This document shows, one piece after another, positions 25,163-34,461 of a stretch of DNA of 64,000 nt; within the stretch, counting starts at the first letter, position 1, and every line of letters begins with the position of its first letter. The notes under the pieces are model-generated. The model was not told the DNA's origin. It saw only the letters and a program-made list of their open reading frames with translations, and ran no database searches. The position numbers were made by a program, and so were the translations under genes. Source of the stretch: Alkaliphilus metalliredigens QYMF (GTDB lineage: Bacteria; Bacillota; Clostridia; Peptostreptococcales; Natronincolaceae); contig NC_009633.1 in assembly GCF_000016985.1 (NCBI RefSeq), positions 2,895,539 to 2,959,538 of the forward strand, read 5' to 3'.

Positions 25163-26728
25163 TTATTCGAAGTAAACACCGTGTAATTTATGATGTCCTG
25201 CTGGATGTGGTACAAATCCTCTTACATCGCTTTGTGTACCATTTAGGTCTTCACCACTCCATGTAAAGATCCATGGTGCTTCATCTCTAATGATTACTTG
25301 TGCTTCCATATAATATGCTTCTCTTTCTACTGGATCAGCTGATCTTCTTCCAAGGTCTAACAGCTCATCTACTCTGTCATTTCCATAGAAGGATCTGTTT
25401 CCTGCTGTTCCGGTTGATTTTGAATGGAATAATGAATATAAACCATAGTCAGGGTCACCGGTTACTGTTGTCCAACCCATGATAAGCATGTCATGCTTTC
25501 CAGCCGCTGTGTCCTCTAGATAAGTTCCCCATTCAACTACTGATATTTCAGCTTCAATACCAATTTGTCCCAATTGGTTCGCAACGATTGTTGCAATGTC
25601 TTCTCTTTGTTGATTTTGATTTGTCCAAAGTGTTGTTTTGAATCCTTCTGGGTATCCTGCCTCTGCCAATAGTTCCTTTGCTTTTTCTTGATCAAATCCG
25701 TATTCCTCAAGGCTTTGATTTGAGGCCCATACGTTTGGTCCTAGAGGCCCTTTAGCTGGTGCACCAACGCCTTGGTATACTGCCTCAACAATGGCTTCCA
25801 TATCCACAGCATAGTTAATGGCTTGACGTACTCTTACGTCATTGTATGGTTCTTTAGCAACGTTAAATCCTACATAGGCTGTTGAGAAGTTAGGTTGTCT
25901 TAATAAAATTAAGTCATCATGTGCTTCTACTCGGTTTACATCATTTGGTGAAATATCATAAGCAATATCAATTTGTCCTGTTTCAAGCTCAATTGTTCTG
26001 TTTGCATTTTCTGTAATACTTCTCATAATTACTTTTTCAATCTTTGGTGCTTCACCATGGTAGTTATCATTTCTTAATAATTCAATGCTATCACCAGTGT
26101 TCCACTTATCAAATACAAATGGTCCTGTCCCGATTGGGTGCTGACCATAGTCCTCACCAGCTTCAGTTACTGCTGTTTCATTTAACATAGCAGTTGCTGT
26201 ATGTGCTAAATGTGCTAATAATGGCGCAAATGGCTCTGTTGTAGATATTCTAATGGTGTGATCATCGATAATTTCAATACCCTCTGGGTCAATTTGACCT
26301 ACAATATGCCCAATATGAGTAGACTCTAATGCTCTTAACAATGTAAACTTAACATCATTAGCAGTGAACGCTTCTCCATTATGGAAGACTACGCCTTGCT
26401 TTAGTGTAAACTCAAAAGTTAGCTCATCAATTTCTTCCCAGCTTGTTGCTAAGCCTGGTTGAAGTGCCATGTTTTGATCTTGCTCAACAAGTGTGTCATA
26501 AATTTGCTTTGAAACTCTTGAAGATGGTTGGTCATTTGTTGCATGTGGATCTAAAGAAACTGCATCTGCACCTTGTCCTACAACTAATACAGTTTTGCTT
26601 TCAGTCACTTCTCCTTCAACTACTTCTTCCCCACCCGCTGGTGCTTCTGGACTACTACAACCAACAGCAACTAGAGCGAATACTAGTATTAGGCTTAAAA
26701 GCAATAATACTTTTTTACTCTTGAACAT
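25163..26728 (-). CDS. oppA: Peptide ABC transporter substrate-binding lipoprotein (operon 1)
   Basis: The 521-residue product is a family-5 solute-binding lipoprotein. It has a signal peptide with positive MFKSKK start and lipobox VAVGC (Cys about 24), a Glu-rich linker, then SLDPHATNDQPSSRVSKQIYDTLV and TFEFTLKQGVVFHNGEAFTANDVKFTL-type motifs typical of SBP_bac_5. The later segment RVRQAINYAVDMEAIVEAVYQG is also diagnostic. It should capture peptides (or nickel or another ligand; specificity cannot be read) and deliver them to OppBC. AAGGGGGAAACAAA is the ribosome site. It heads the operon. Confidence 0.94.
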   Translation of the reverse strand: MFKSKKVLLLLSLILVFALVAVGCSSPEAPAGGEEVVEGEVTESKTVLVVGQGADAVSLDPHATNDQPSSRVSKQIYDTLVEQDQNMALQPGLATSWEEIDELTFEFTLKQGVVFHNGEAFTANDVKFTLLRALESTHIGHIVGQIDPEGIEIIDDHTIRISTTEPFAPLLAHLAHTATAMLNETAVTEAGEDYGQHPIGTGPFVFDKWNTGDSIELLRNDNYHGEAPKIEKVIMRSITENANRTIELETGQIDIAYDISPNDVNRVEAHDDLILLRQPNFSTAYVGFNVAKEPYNDVRVRQAINYAVDMEAIVEAVYQGVGAPAKGPLGPNVWASNQSLEEYGFDQEKAKELLAEAGYPEGFKTTLWTNQNQQREDIATIVANQLGQIGIEAEISVVEWGTYLEDTAAGKHDMLIMGWTTVTGDPDYGLYSLFHSKSTGTAGNRSFYGNDRVDELLDLGRRSADPVEREAYYMEAQVIIRDEAPWIFTWSGEDLNGTQSDVRGFVPHPAGHHKLHGVYFE

Positions 26729-27265
26729 TTTGTTTCCCCCTTATATTATATTTAATTTTTGCCTGTGAGGCAAAAGTGAAAACCAATCAGATGAATTAAT
26801 AAAATTTTGTAAAACATGATATTCATTCAATAAATTATGCAATCGATGTATTAATTTGTTTTTTATGAATTGTCATTCAATTGATTTAACTATAGGAGCA
26901 TTATATCTCCTTTATTCTCTAATTTGCAAGGTAAAAGCCTAAACCTTAAATTATCTTAATATTTGATAGAATAGAACTTTTATCGCATTCGCACTTTCTT
27001 CTTGAAATTACAACACAAGTGTTTAATTTACATATTTATATATTTTTTTCTCCTCAATCAATTATAACTTTTTTGTAATAAACATATTTCTATTTTAACT
27101 TCAAAACCTATAATTGATTCACACACACATCTCCTATAATTTATGTACGTACAAATAAAGCAGAACAACAATTTCCACACAATCCTATATACCATTACCA
27201 TTTTCAATCTTGAATAACCCACTCCCTATGGATATGGAAACAATGGACACTTCCCCCAAGCGCAA
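26729..27265. other. AT-rich intergenic region upstream of opp operon 1
   Basis: No coding frame is supported. Near the operon start there is a perfect 8-bp dyad TTTTGCCT/AGGCAAAA (26757-26775). Its AGGCAA arm can be read as a -35 (TTGCCT) 17 bases from TATAAT at 26745-26750 on the minus strand. However, that promoter would begin transcription only about ten bases before the ATG, inside the ribosome site, so I treat the dyad as a candidate operator and the promoter as doubtful. The rest is AT-rich with no clear element. Confidence 0.45.
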
Positions 27266-27293
27266 AAGAAACTAGCATTTCTGCTAGTTTCTT
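27266..27293 (-). terminator. Terminator overlapping the end of the small membrane-protein gene
   Basis: AAGAAACTAGC (27266-27276) and GCTAGTTTCTT (27283-27293) form a perfect 11-bp stem with a 6-base loop. On the minus strand a TTTCTTTT tract overlaps and follows the distal arm. The stop codon of the gene at 27284 lies inside the proximal arm. It ends the second opp operon region. Confidence 0.85.
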
Positions 27294-27502
27294 CCCAATA
27301 ACAATGAAAATAGTAACATTATAACTGCATAGCTTCCAGCTAGTGCCAGGGCATAGGGGAATATCACTTGGAATGTTGCTATAGTAAACGCTAAAGTATC
27401 ACTCCAATCAAACTGGATTTCATCTTTGCTTACATCGGACTCTAGTTCACTTTTATACTGTTTCTCAATGTGATCATAATGCCCATGCTGCTTTTTAAGC
27501 AT
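27284..27502 (-). CDS. Small membrane protein of unknown function
   Basis: The 72-residue product has a charged, hydrophilic N-terminal half (His, Lys, Glu, Asp rich) and a hydrophobic C-terminal half of about 35 residues ending LLFSLLLGRN. The latter can form one long or two short membrane helices. The ATG at 27502 is supported by GAGGGGGGA four bases upstream. It follows the second opp ATPase gene by 62 bases with no terminator between, so it is probably the last gene of that operon. I do not recognise the family; a transporter-associated small subunit is one guess. Confidence 0.65.
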   Translation of the reverse strand: MLKKQHGHYDHIEKQYKSELESDVSKDEIQFDWSDTLAFTIATFQVIFPYALALAGSYAVIMLLFSLLLGRN

Positions 27503-27564
27503 TTTCTCCCCCCTCAAATTTTAAGAAAGTTGATATTTATCTATATGAAATGTTTTAGACTTTT

Positions 27565-28563
27565 TTATACTAAATGACATGCAACAAAATGTTTTTCTTT
27601 TGCTTCTTTAAACTCCGGAACCTCTATCTTACATTCATTCATCGCATAAGGGCATCTCGTATGAAATCGACAACCTCTAGGTGGGTTTGACGGACTGGGA
27701 ATATCACCCTTCAGTAAAATTCGATTTATCTTTTTTCTAGGGTCAGCTAATGGTATTGCCGATAGTAAGGCTTGGGTATAGGGATGCAATGGTTGTTCAT
27801 ATAAATCATCCTTATCTGCTAATTCCACTAGATTACCTAAGTACATCACACCAATTCGGTCGCTGATGTGTTTTACCACACTTAGATCGTGGGAGATAAA
27901 TAGATATGTTAATTGACGCTCCTGTTGAAGATCCATCAATAGATTTAATATCTGCGACTGAATGGAAACATCTAGTGCCGATACCGGCTCATCACATACA
28001 ATGAAATCAGGATTTAATGCCAAAGCCCTTGCAATACCTATTCGTTGTCTTTGTCCACCACTAAATTCGTGAGGATACCTTCTAATATGATAAGGGGCCA
28101 GACCACAGGTTTCCACCAGTTCTTTAACTCGTTCAATTTTCTGCTTTCCTTTCGCTATCCCATGTTGTTCTAGGGCTTCTCCAACAATATCTGAAACCGG
28201 CATTCTTGGATTCAAGGAACTATAAGGATCTTGAAAGATAATTTGCATTTCTCTTCGTAATTGTATCATCTCGTGCTTAGACAAATCATAAATATCTTGA
28301 CCTTTATAGTAAACCTCCCCTTCAGTCTTTTCTAGTAACCGTAAAATCGTTCTTCCGGTAGTCGACTTACCGCAACCCGATTCTCCCACCAGTCCTAGTG
28401 TTTCCCCCTTTCTAATTGTAAAATTAATATTTTCTACTGCCTGAACATGACTGACTATTTTCTTTAATAGTCCCGCTCTGATAGGAAAGTATTTTTTCAA
28501 GTTTTTAACTACGATCAAATCATCCGTCTCTTGAAAACGATCATTTTTTTTTATCATTTCCAT
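27565..28563 (-). CDS. oppF: Oligopeptide ABC transporter ATPase, OppF/DppF type (operon 2)
   Basis: This nucleotide-binding subunit has Walker [16 protein letters not shown], signature [19 protein letters not shown] and Walker [16 protein letters not shown] peptide-transporter C-terminal domain contains [15 protein letters not shown]. Compared with the paralogue of operon 1, the signature is canonical. The ATG directly abuts the stop codon of the preceding ATPase gene, and its GGAGGAGAG site lies in that gene, implying translational coupling. The 332-residue length is normal. Confidence 0.94.
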   Translation of the reverse strand: MEMIKKNDRFQETDDLIVVKNLKKYFPIRAGLLKKIVSHVQAVENINFTIRKGETLGLVGESGCGKSTTGRTILRLLEKTEGEVYYKGQDIYDLSKHEMIQLRREMQIIFQDPYSSLNPRMPVSDIVGEALEQHGIAKGKQKIERVKELVETCGLAPYHIRRYPHEFSGGQRQRIGIARALALNPDFIVCDEPVSALDVSIQSQILNLLMDLQQERQLTYLFISHDLSVVKHISDRIGVMYLGNLVELADKDDLYEQPLHPYTQALLSAIPLADPRKKINRILLKGDIPSPSNPPRGCRFHTRCPYAMNECKIEVPEFKEAKEKHFVACHLV

Positions 28564-29553
28564 CTATTCACTCTCCTCCCCATGACTGTTATGAAATAAC
28601 CAGCACCGCACTTTTCGCTCTTCGGTATAATGCACTAAGTCTGGAACTTTTTCTGTGCATATATCCATTACTTGGGAACATCTGGGGTGAAAGGCACATC
28701 CCACCGGCATAGCTAAAGGATTTGGCACGCTACCTTGTATTACTTCTAATCGTTGGGATTTTTTATCTATACTTGGTTTGGAGTTTAAAAGTCCTATTGT
28801 GTATGGATGCTTAGGATCTTCGAAAATATCCATTACATTTGCTTCTTCAACAACTCTACCTGCATACATAACAATCACATGATCTGCGGTTTCTGCCACC
28901 ACACCAAGGTCATGGGTGATGAGCATAGTCGCAGTATTGAGTTTTTCTTTTAGCCCCTTCATTAATTCTAAAATTTGTGCTTGAATGGTTACATCTAAGG
29001 CAGTCGTCGGTTCGTCGGCAATTAGTAATTTGGGATTACAGGATAATGCCATCGCAATCATCACACGTTGCCTCATACCACCACTAAATTGATGGGGATA
29101 ATCATTTACAACCTCAGCCGCTCGGGGTATCCCCACTAACTCTAGCATTTCAATGCATTTTTCTTGGGCTTTATTCTTGTTTAGCTTCTGATGTAGCATC
29201 ACGGCTTCCATAATTTGACTACCAATTGTATAGACTGGATTCAATGAAGTCATAGGTTCTTGAAATATCATCGCAATATCATTTCCTCGAATTCGTCTCA
29301 TCTCTAGCTCTGAAATAGCTAATAAATCCTTGTTATCAAATATAATCTCACCATCTATAATTTTACCAGGTGGCGTTGGGATCAAACGCATGATAGACAT
29401 GGAAGTAATACTTTTGCCACAACCTGATTCACCTACAATTCCCAATGTTTGTCCTGGCTTCAAAGTAAAATCCACACCATTTACTGCAGGTACAACACCA
29501 TCCTCAGTATAAAAATAGGTTTTTAAATTTTTCACTTCTAACAAATTGTCCAA
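28564..29553 (-). CDS. oppD: Oligopeptide ABC transporter ATPase, OppD/DppD type (operon 2)
   Basis: This is the partner nucleotide-binding subunit, with Walker [16 protein letters not shown], signature [16 protein letters not shown] and Walker [15 protein letters not shown]. The C-terminal cysteine segment is [15 protein letters not shown]. The start is probably TTG at 29553, five bases after AGAGGTGA; a GTG three codons earlier lies inside that ribosome site and has none of its own. The stop touches the start of the oppF-type gene. Confidence 0.92.
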   Translation of the reverse strand: MDNLLEVKNLKTYFYTEDGVVPAVNGVDFTLKPGQTLGIVGESGCGKSITSMSIMRLIPTPPGKIIDGEIIFDNKDLLAISELEMRRIRGNDIAMIFQEPMTSLNPVYTIGSQIMEAVMLHQKLNKNKAQEKCIEMLELVGIPRAAEVVNDYPHQFSGGMRQRVMIAMALSCNPKLLIADEPTTALDVTIQAQILELMKGLKEKLNTATMLITHDLGVVAETADHVIVMYAGRVVEEANVMDIFEDPKHPYTIGLLNSKPSIDKKSQRLEVIQGSVPNPLAMPVGCAFHPRCSQVMDICTEKVPDLVHYTEERKVRCWLFHNSHGEESE

Positions 29554-29569
29554 TAGTTTCACCTCTATT

Positions 29570-30481
29570 CTATTGTTTTAACCTTGGATCCAAGGCATCT
29601 CTCAATCCGTCACCTAATAAGTTCAAACTCATGACAACTAAAAAGATTAGTAAACCTGGTGGAATCCATTGCCACCATCTATTTTGCAGTACATATTGAT
29701 TTTGAGCCTCAGTTAACATATTTCCCCAGGTCGGTTGAGGTGGTGAAACGCCTAAGCCTAAAAAGCTCAAAGATGATTCCGTTAAAATTGCTGCTGCAAT
29801 CCCTAGGGTTGCTGACACAATAATCGATGCCATTGTATTGGGTATTAAATGTCTCGTGATTTTTCTAAAGTCACTAATTCCTAGCGCCGTCGCAGCTTCC
29901 ATAAATTCTCTTTCTCTCAGAGAAAGGATTTCAGCCCTCACAATTCTCGCAATCCCGGGCCATCCAATTAATCCAATCACCAGCATTATATTGTAAATAC
30001 TAGGTCCTAATAATGCCACAAAGGTAATGGCGATCGGTAGAAAAGGAAAACAGGCAAATACATCAGCCACCCGCATAATAAAACCATCAACGGCTTTTCC
30101 ATAATATCCAGCAATACCACCAAGTACCACACCAATAACCATACGAATCCCTGTAGCTACAAACCCCACTGTCAAGGAGACCCTGGCTCCATAAATGAGC
30201 CGTGCGAAAATATCTCTTCCCAGGGAGTCTGTCCCAAGCCAATTTTCAGCATTTGGTGCCATATTACTGTTTGCTAAATTTATTGCATCTCTTTCATGTG
30301 GTGTAATCCACGGTGCAAAGATTGCTAACAAGGATAGTGTCACAATAATTGTCAATCCAACCAGTGCTAATTTGTTTCTTTTCAAGCGTTTCCACATGAG
30401 TTTCCATTGACTCGATACTTCTGAGCTTTTAGCTTGTTTATTAATCTCAGGAAGATTTTTCTCTCCTTCTTTACTAATCAT
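29570..30481 (-). CDS. oppC: Oligopeptide ABC transporter permease, OppC/DppC type (operon 2)
   Basis: The product has a charged cytoplasmic N-terminus, WKRLKRNKLALVGLTIIVTL, and LGTDSLGRDIFARLIYGARVSL, the standard OppC pattern. The EAA loop is EFMEAATALGISDFRKITRHLIPNT, and the protein ends SLNLLGDGLRDALDPRLKQ. The ATG at 30481 has AAAGGGGG before it. A longer in-frame reading starting at 30544 would overlap the oppB-type gene and lacks support. About 303 residues. Confidence 0.93.
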   Translation of the reverse strand: MISKEGEKNLPEINKQAKSSEVSSQWKLMWKRLKRNKLALVGLTIIVTLSLLAIFAPWITPHERDAINLANSNMAPNAENWLGTDSLGRDIFARLIYGARVSLTVGFVATGIRMVIGVVLGGIAGYYGKAVDGFIMRVADVFACFPFLPIAITFVALLGPSIYNIMLVIGLIGWPGIARIVRAEILSLREREFMEAATALGISDFRKITRHLIPNTMASIIVSATLGIAAAILTESSLSFLGLGVSPPQPTWGNMLTEAQNQYVLQNRWWQWIPPGLLIFLVVMSLNLLGDGLRDALDPRLKQ

Positions 30482-30494
30482 TGTTTTTCCCCCT

Positions 30495-31460
30495 TTAATC
30501 GTACCGAATTCTTGGATCAATAAACGCGTAGGAAATATCCGCAACCAAATTACCCATCAATGTTAACACGCCTAAAAAAAGATTAATTCCCATCATCAAT
30601 GGATAATCTCTATGTAGTACTGAATTATATTGCAACCTCCCCATACCTGGCCAAACGAATACGATTTCAATTAGTAAAGCACCAGAGAAAAGAATAGGTA
30701 AACTAGCTCCTAATAGTGTTACAACAGGAATCAATGCATTTCTTAATGCATGCTTATAAATAACGACTTTTTCATTTAATCCCTTTGCTCTAGCTGTTCG
30801 AATATAATCCTGACGAATCACTTCTAGCATACTGGACCTAGTATAACGCATAAATCTCCCTGCTTGGGTTAGACCAAGTACAGTCAATGGCAAAACACTA
30901 TGCTTTAAAAGATCAAACATATTGTGAGGAAAAGAGAAGTCAGCCGCCGGGGTCCGCATACCTGATATTGGAAACCAGCGCAGGTCTATCCCAAACTGCT
31001 TAATTAATAATAAGGCAAAGAAAAAGATAGGTATCGAAACTCCCATAAGAGCAAAAATAGTCCCTGCATAATCGAAAATAGAGTATTGCTTTGTGGCCGA
31101 AATAACACCTATGGGAATTGCAATCATCAGACTAATAAATAAAGACACAAAAGAAATATAAAACGTTGTCCACATCCGTTCTCCAATCAATGTAGAAACA
31201 GGCTGCCTCAGTTGAAATGACGTTCCTAAATTGCCCACTACTACCCCTCTCATATAATCAACATATTGTAGGTGAACGGGTCGATTAAGCCCATAGGCCT
31301 CTTCCAATTGTTCCATTTGTTCACTGGTCATGCTTGGATCCATATAAAAAGAAGCTAAAGGACTGCCAGGCGCCAATTGAAAGATAGCAAAAAGTAAAAT
31401 ACTTACACCAATTAGAATTGGAATTTGTTGAAATAATCTTCGTAGGATATACTTCCCCAT
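30495..31460 (-). CDS. oppB: Oligopeptide ABC transporter permease, OppB/DppB type (operon 2)
   Basis: The membrane protein starts MGKYILRRLFQQIPILIGVS and has about six hydrophobic segments. The EAA loop is DYIRTARAKGLNEKVVIYKHALRNALIPV and the tail is ADISYAFIDPRIRYD. GAGGAGGG lies five bases before the ATG at 31460. It is 321 residues and somewhat longer than operon 1 OppB in the periplasmic loop after residue 60. Confidence 0.94.
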   Translation of the reverse strand: MGKYILRRLFQQIPILIGVSILLFAIFQLAPGSPLASFYMDPSMTSEQMEQLEEAYGLNRPVHLQYVDYMRGVVVGNLGTSFQLRQPVSTLIGERMWTTFYISFVSLFISLMIAIPIGVISATKQYSIFDYAGTIFALMGVSIPIFFFALLLIKQFGIDLRWFPISGMRTPAADFSFPHNMFDLLKHSVLPLTVLGLTQAGRFMRYTRSSMLEVIRQDYIRTARAKGLNEKVVIYKHALRNALIPVVTLLGASLPILFSGALLIEIVFVWPGMGRLQYNSVLHRDYPLMMGINLFLGVLTLMGNLVADISYAFIDPRIRYD

Positions 31461-31546
31461 ATTTTCCCTCCTCACAATTTTTTTGAAAAATTAGCATATG
31501 GCCTTGCATCCAAAACCATATGCTAACTCATAACCCTTAAAACAGC

Positions 31547-33247
31547 TTAATTTTCTATTATCTCAATCTCGTGGGCATTTGCATACCACTCAACAAATTC
31601 ACTTGGTTGGAAATTCTTCACTCGTTTGTTTATCAGCCATGGATTCATTCTAGTGTATACATAGATATAAGGTAAATCTTCGTTGAATTTGTGAGCTAAT
31701 TCTTGATAAATTTCTTTACGCTTTTCTTGTTCTAGCTCTAGTACACCTTCTTCCATCAACGCTTCAATCTCTTCATTAGCATAATATCCTCTATTATTTC
31801 CTGGAGGTGTATGTTCTTTAGCATAGGTGGATTGCATATTAGGATCAGCCGTTAAACTCCAAGCCATATTAAACATATCCCATTTATCGTGATTATTGAG
31901 ATCTCCAACAAGGGTAGACAAAGAGTTGAAATCCATTAATTCAATTTCACAGTCTACGCCGATGTGTTTCCAATTTTCCTTGGCTAGGGCAGTAAATTGA
32001 ACCGACCATTCTGCATCATTATAAGAAGTCCAAGTAAAGGCCAGTTTTTCACCATCTTTATATCTAAATCCATCATCTTTCATTTTCCAACCCGCTTCAT
32101 CTAATAACTCATTGGCTTTTTCAGTGCTGTATTCATATGGGTTTAATTCCGCTTCTGGATAAGCCCAAGAAACAGGTGAAATGGGACTATGGGCCACTGC
32201 TCCACCTAAATCTCCAAAAAATGATTGAACAAATCCAGCTCTATCTACACCGTATACCAATGCTTGTCGTACTCTTTGATCCTGAAAAATAGGGTTCTTA
32301 AAGTTAAAGCTCACATAGGTGTATCCATTGTTCCAGTTATTTAACAATTCTCCATGTTTAAAAGTTGGACCTTCGATTGTTTCATAGTTCTCAATGGCAT
32401 TTTCAAAATTAACTGCATCTACAGAGCCCACTTGAAATTCAGATAGTTCATTGACATTTGCAACAACTTTGTAAATAATCCCATCTAATTTAGGAGTACC
32501 TTGCCAATAATCTACATTGGGTTCGAATTCTACATACTGTTCTACCACATAATTTTTAATTTTAAAAGGTCCATTTCCAATAGGCTCACGGTCAAGTTCC
32601 GCCATGGCATCTGCTGACCCCACGTCATAATAATGCTTTGGAATAGGGAACATTCTCTCCCCTGCCAAATTTCTAAGAGTAGTGGCCTTCGCCACCGTCG
32701 TTACAATTTCAATTGTTCTTTCATCTATAACGTTAATTCCTTCAGCTGATTCTGCAACGCCTTTCTTCACTTCATTTGCTCCAACAATATCTTGTACATT
32801 ATTAAAAAGTCTCCCCTTATAATCAGGTTGCATAATCGTCTCATAGGTGAAGGCAATATCTTCAGCAGTAATAGGCTGACCATCATGCCAAACTAATCCT
32901 TCCTTCAGGGTAAATGTATAAATTAAACCATCTTCAGATATTTCGTAGTTCTCCAATAGCCCTCCTTCAGTCACCAGTGTCCCATCTGTTTCCATTCCTA
33001 ATAATGTATCAAAAACCAATCCAATGATATATGAATCATAAACCGTTGAATACGTAATGGGATTAAATATCCCATTTACATCAGTTCCACCCACAGTCAG
33101 CACATTTCCCCTACGGGTAGCAGGATTGTCAAAATCGCTACCCTCCCCTAGAGCACTTCCTTCTTGGCTAGAGGTCTGTGTGTCTGTGCCTCCACAGCCT
33201 ACTAAAAATGTGGAAATCAATAGAATCATTGTCAATAAAAATACCAT
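31547..33247 (-). CDS. oppA: Peptide ABC transporter substrate-binding lipoprotein (operon 2); start codon probably ATT at 33262
   Basis: This is a family-5 solute-binding lipoprotein with GGTDVNGIFNPITYSTVYDSYI, YTFTLKEGLVWHDGQPITAEDIAFTYE and QDQRVRQALVYGVDRAGFVQSFFG. The first usual start codon is the ATG at 33247, but it lies 20 bases from the only ribosome site (AAAGGGGG, 33268-33275) and gives a signal peptide with no positive charge. Five codons upstream an ATT at 33260-33262 stands at ideal spacing and adds Ser-Lys-Lys-Ser, giving a normal signal with lipobox LVGC. The same leader with ATG precedes the operon 1 paralogue. I list the conventional start but favour ATT. Function: peptide capture outside the membrane. 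Confidence 0.9.
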   Translation of the reverse strand: MVFLLTMILLISTFLVGCGGTDTQTSSQEGSALGEGSDFDNPATRRGNVLTVGGTDVNGIFNPITYSTVYDSYIIGLVFDTLLGMETDGTLVTEGGLLENYEISEDGLIYTFTLKEGLVWHDGQPITAEDIAFTYETIMQPDYKGRLFNNVQDIVGANEVKKGVAESAEGINVIDERTIEIVTTVAKATTLRNLAGERMFPIPKHYYDVGSADAMAELDREPIGNGPFKIKNYVVEQYVEFEPNVDYWQGTPKLDGIIYKVVANVNELSEFQVGSVDAVNFENAIENYETIEGPTFKHGELLNNWNNGYTYVSFNFKNPIFQDQRVRQALVYGVDRAGFVQSFFGDLGGAVAHSPISPVSWAYPEAELNPYEYSTEKANELLDEAGWKMKDDGFRYKDGEKLAFTWTSYNDAEWSVQFTALAKENWKHIGVDCEIELMDFNSLSTLVGDLNNHDKWDMFNMAWSLTADPNMQSTYAKEHTPPGNNRGYYANEEIEALMEEGVLELEQEKRKEIYQELAHKFNEDLPYIYVYTRMNPWLINKRVKNFQPSEFVEWYANAHEIEIIEN

Positions 33248-33275
33248 ACTTTTTTTCGAAATTTTTTCCCCCTTT

Positions 33276-33715
33276 AAATATATAATTTTGTTTTGTATAG
33301 AATTTGCTTCTTCTCCCCCCCTTTTTTTCTATCATTTTTCACTTTTGACATTTTTGATTTTTTTGATTTTTTCGTAATCAGTGAAAATTGTTTATATTCC
33401 AAATATTCTCTTCTTATCCAATAATTCCTGCTACTATTTAAGTTTATTTTATTTTATTTTTATATATAACTTTAATTCCACCTAAATTCTAAGGGAAAAT
33501 TGAACCGATTTAAAAACTATAAAATTTAGAGAAATACTTTCCGCTTCATTGATTGAGTTCGATATAGCATTTTGAAGTAATTCAGTAGTCTTTCTAGAGA
33601 TTTTACGAATGATTTCTTTGATAAAGGTCTTCCACTTCAAATATTTTCCTAATCTCAAATAAAATAATCAATAAGAAGTACAATCATAATTATATAAAAT
33701 ATAATCTTCTCTTTT
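33276..33715. other. Intergenic region between opp operon 2 and the NUDIX gene
   Basis: The right part is very AT-rich. Around 33300-33375 the plus strand is a pyrimidine-rich tract with repeated TTTTTTGA units. On the minus strand an open stretch of about 60 codons (roughly 33484-33668) contains helical-looking sequence KTFIKEIIRKISRKTTELLQNAI. It has no ribosome site or good start, and I do not call it a gene; it may be an old gene remnant. The promoter of opp operon 2 must lie in this region but no confident element was found. Confidence 0.4.
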
Positions 33716-33744
33716 TTGAATACAGAGCAAATGAATGGTATAAT
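33716..33744 (+). promoter_or_regulatory. Promoter for the NUDIX hydrolase gene
   Basis: TTGAAT (33716-33721) and TATAAT (33739-33744) are separated by 17 bases, about 58 bases before the gene start at 33803. The -10 is perfect. An ATG codon inside this promoter cannot be the translational start. Confidence 0.78.
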
Positions 33745-33802
33745 AACTATATTGACTTATTTACGATTAATTTCATTAGTTAAAAAGGTTAGGAGTTTAT
33801 AT

Positions 33803-34414
33803 ATGAAAAAGTATGCTGGCATTATTGAGGCCTTTCAAAAAAGAAACCTGGCTTATGAACAACATTCTTCGGTTTTGGTTCCTCTTATAGAGCGGGACGG
33901 TGAACTTCATGTCCTCTTCGAGGTTAGATCTTTACAGATGAATCATCAACCTGGAGAAATCTGCTTTCCAGGTGGAAAAATCGAAAAAAATGAAGCACCC
34001 AAGGAAGGTGCTCTTCGAGAAACCACAGAAGAACTAAATATTAAAAAGGATCATATCCATATTATTGGGGAAATTCAACCTATTATTACCCCCTTTCATA
34101 TGACCATCTATTCCTATTGTGGTATTTTAAAGGACATTGCCTTTGAAGACATTGCGTTTAACCCCTCTGAGGTTCACTCTCTTTTTACTGTCCCTCTTCG
34201 ATTTCTTTTAGAAGTGACACCACTCATTCATCATGTTGAAAACAAAATGTATCCAAAAGATGATTTCCCTTATCATCTGATTCAAAGCGGACGAAATTAC
34301 CACTGGAAAACCGGTGATTATGAGGTTTATTTTTATGAATATGGTGATTATATGATCTGGGGTATTACTGCGAAAATTTTAAATCACTTTTTAAAAATCT
34401 TAAAAGATTATTAG
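33803..34414 (+). CDS. NUDIX hydrolase, probable CoA pyrophosphatase type
   Basis: The protein has the NUDIX box GGKIEKNEAPKEGALRETTEEL (shown in part; about residues 52-74), with the expected G-x5-E and RE-x2-EE residues. The preceding segment LFEVRSLQMNHQPGEICFPGG resembles NudL/YeaB enzymes that cleave coenzyme A to phosphopantetheine and 3',5'-ADP. The start is the ATG at 33803 with AGGAG seven bases upstream; longer frames would begin in the promoter. It is a 203-residue cytosolic protein and a single-gene plus-strand unit. Substrate is inferred from the motif and not certain. Confidence 0.85.
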   Translation: MKKYAGIIEAFQKRNLAYEQHSSVLVPLIERDGELHVLFEVRSLQMNHQPGEICFPGGKIEKNEAPKEGALRETTEELNIKKDHIHIIGEIQPIITPFHMTIYSYCGILKDIAFEDIAFNPSEVHSLFTVPLRFLLEVTPLIHHVENKMYPKDDFPYHLIQSGRNYHWKTGDYEVYFYEYGDYMIWGITAKILNHFLKILKDY

Positions 34415-34431
34415 AACACTATATCAATTTA

Positions 34432-34461
34432 AGGACCCATTACTCACCGGTAATGGGTCCT
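34432..34461. terminator. Hairpin between NUDIX gene and lipoprotein gene
   Basis: AGGACCCATTAC (34432-34443) and GTAATGGGTCCT (34450-34461) form a perfect 12-bp stem. It lies just beyond the plus-strand NUDIX stop and overlaps the stop of the convergent minus-strand lipoprotein gene. T-runs are weak on both sides, so its efficiency as a terminator is uncertain. Confidence 0.7.

Noticed and set aside
26745-26775. TTGCCT-17-TATAAT promoter for opp operon 1
   Set aside because: Element spacing is right, but transcription would begin about ten bases from the ATG and cut into the ribosome site. I kept only the dyad as a possible operator.
33370-33395. CodY-like box AATCAGTGAAAATT upstream of opp operon 2
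   Set aside because: Only the right half matches the AATTTTCNGAAAATT consensus; too weak in such AT-rich DNA.
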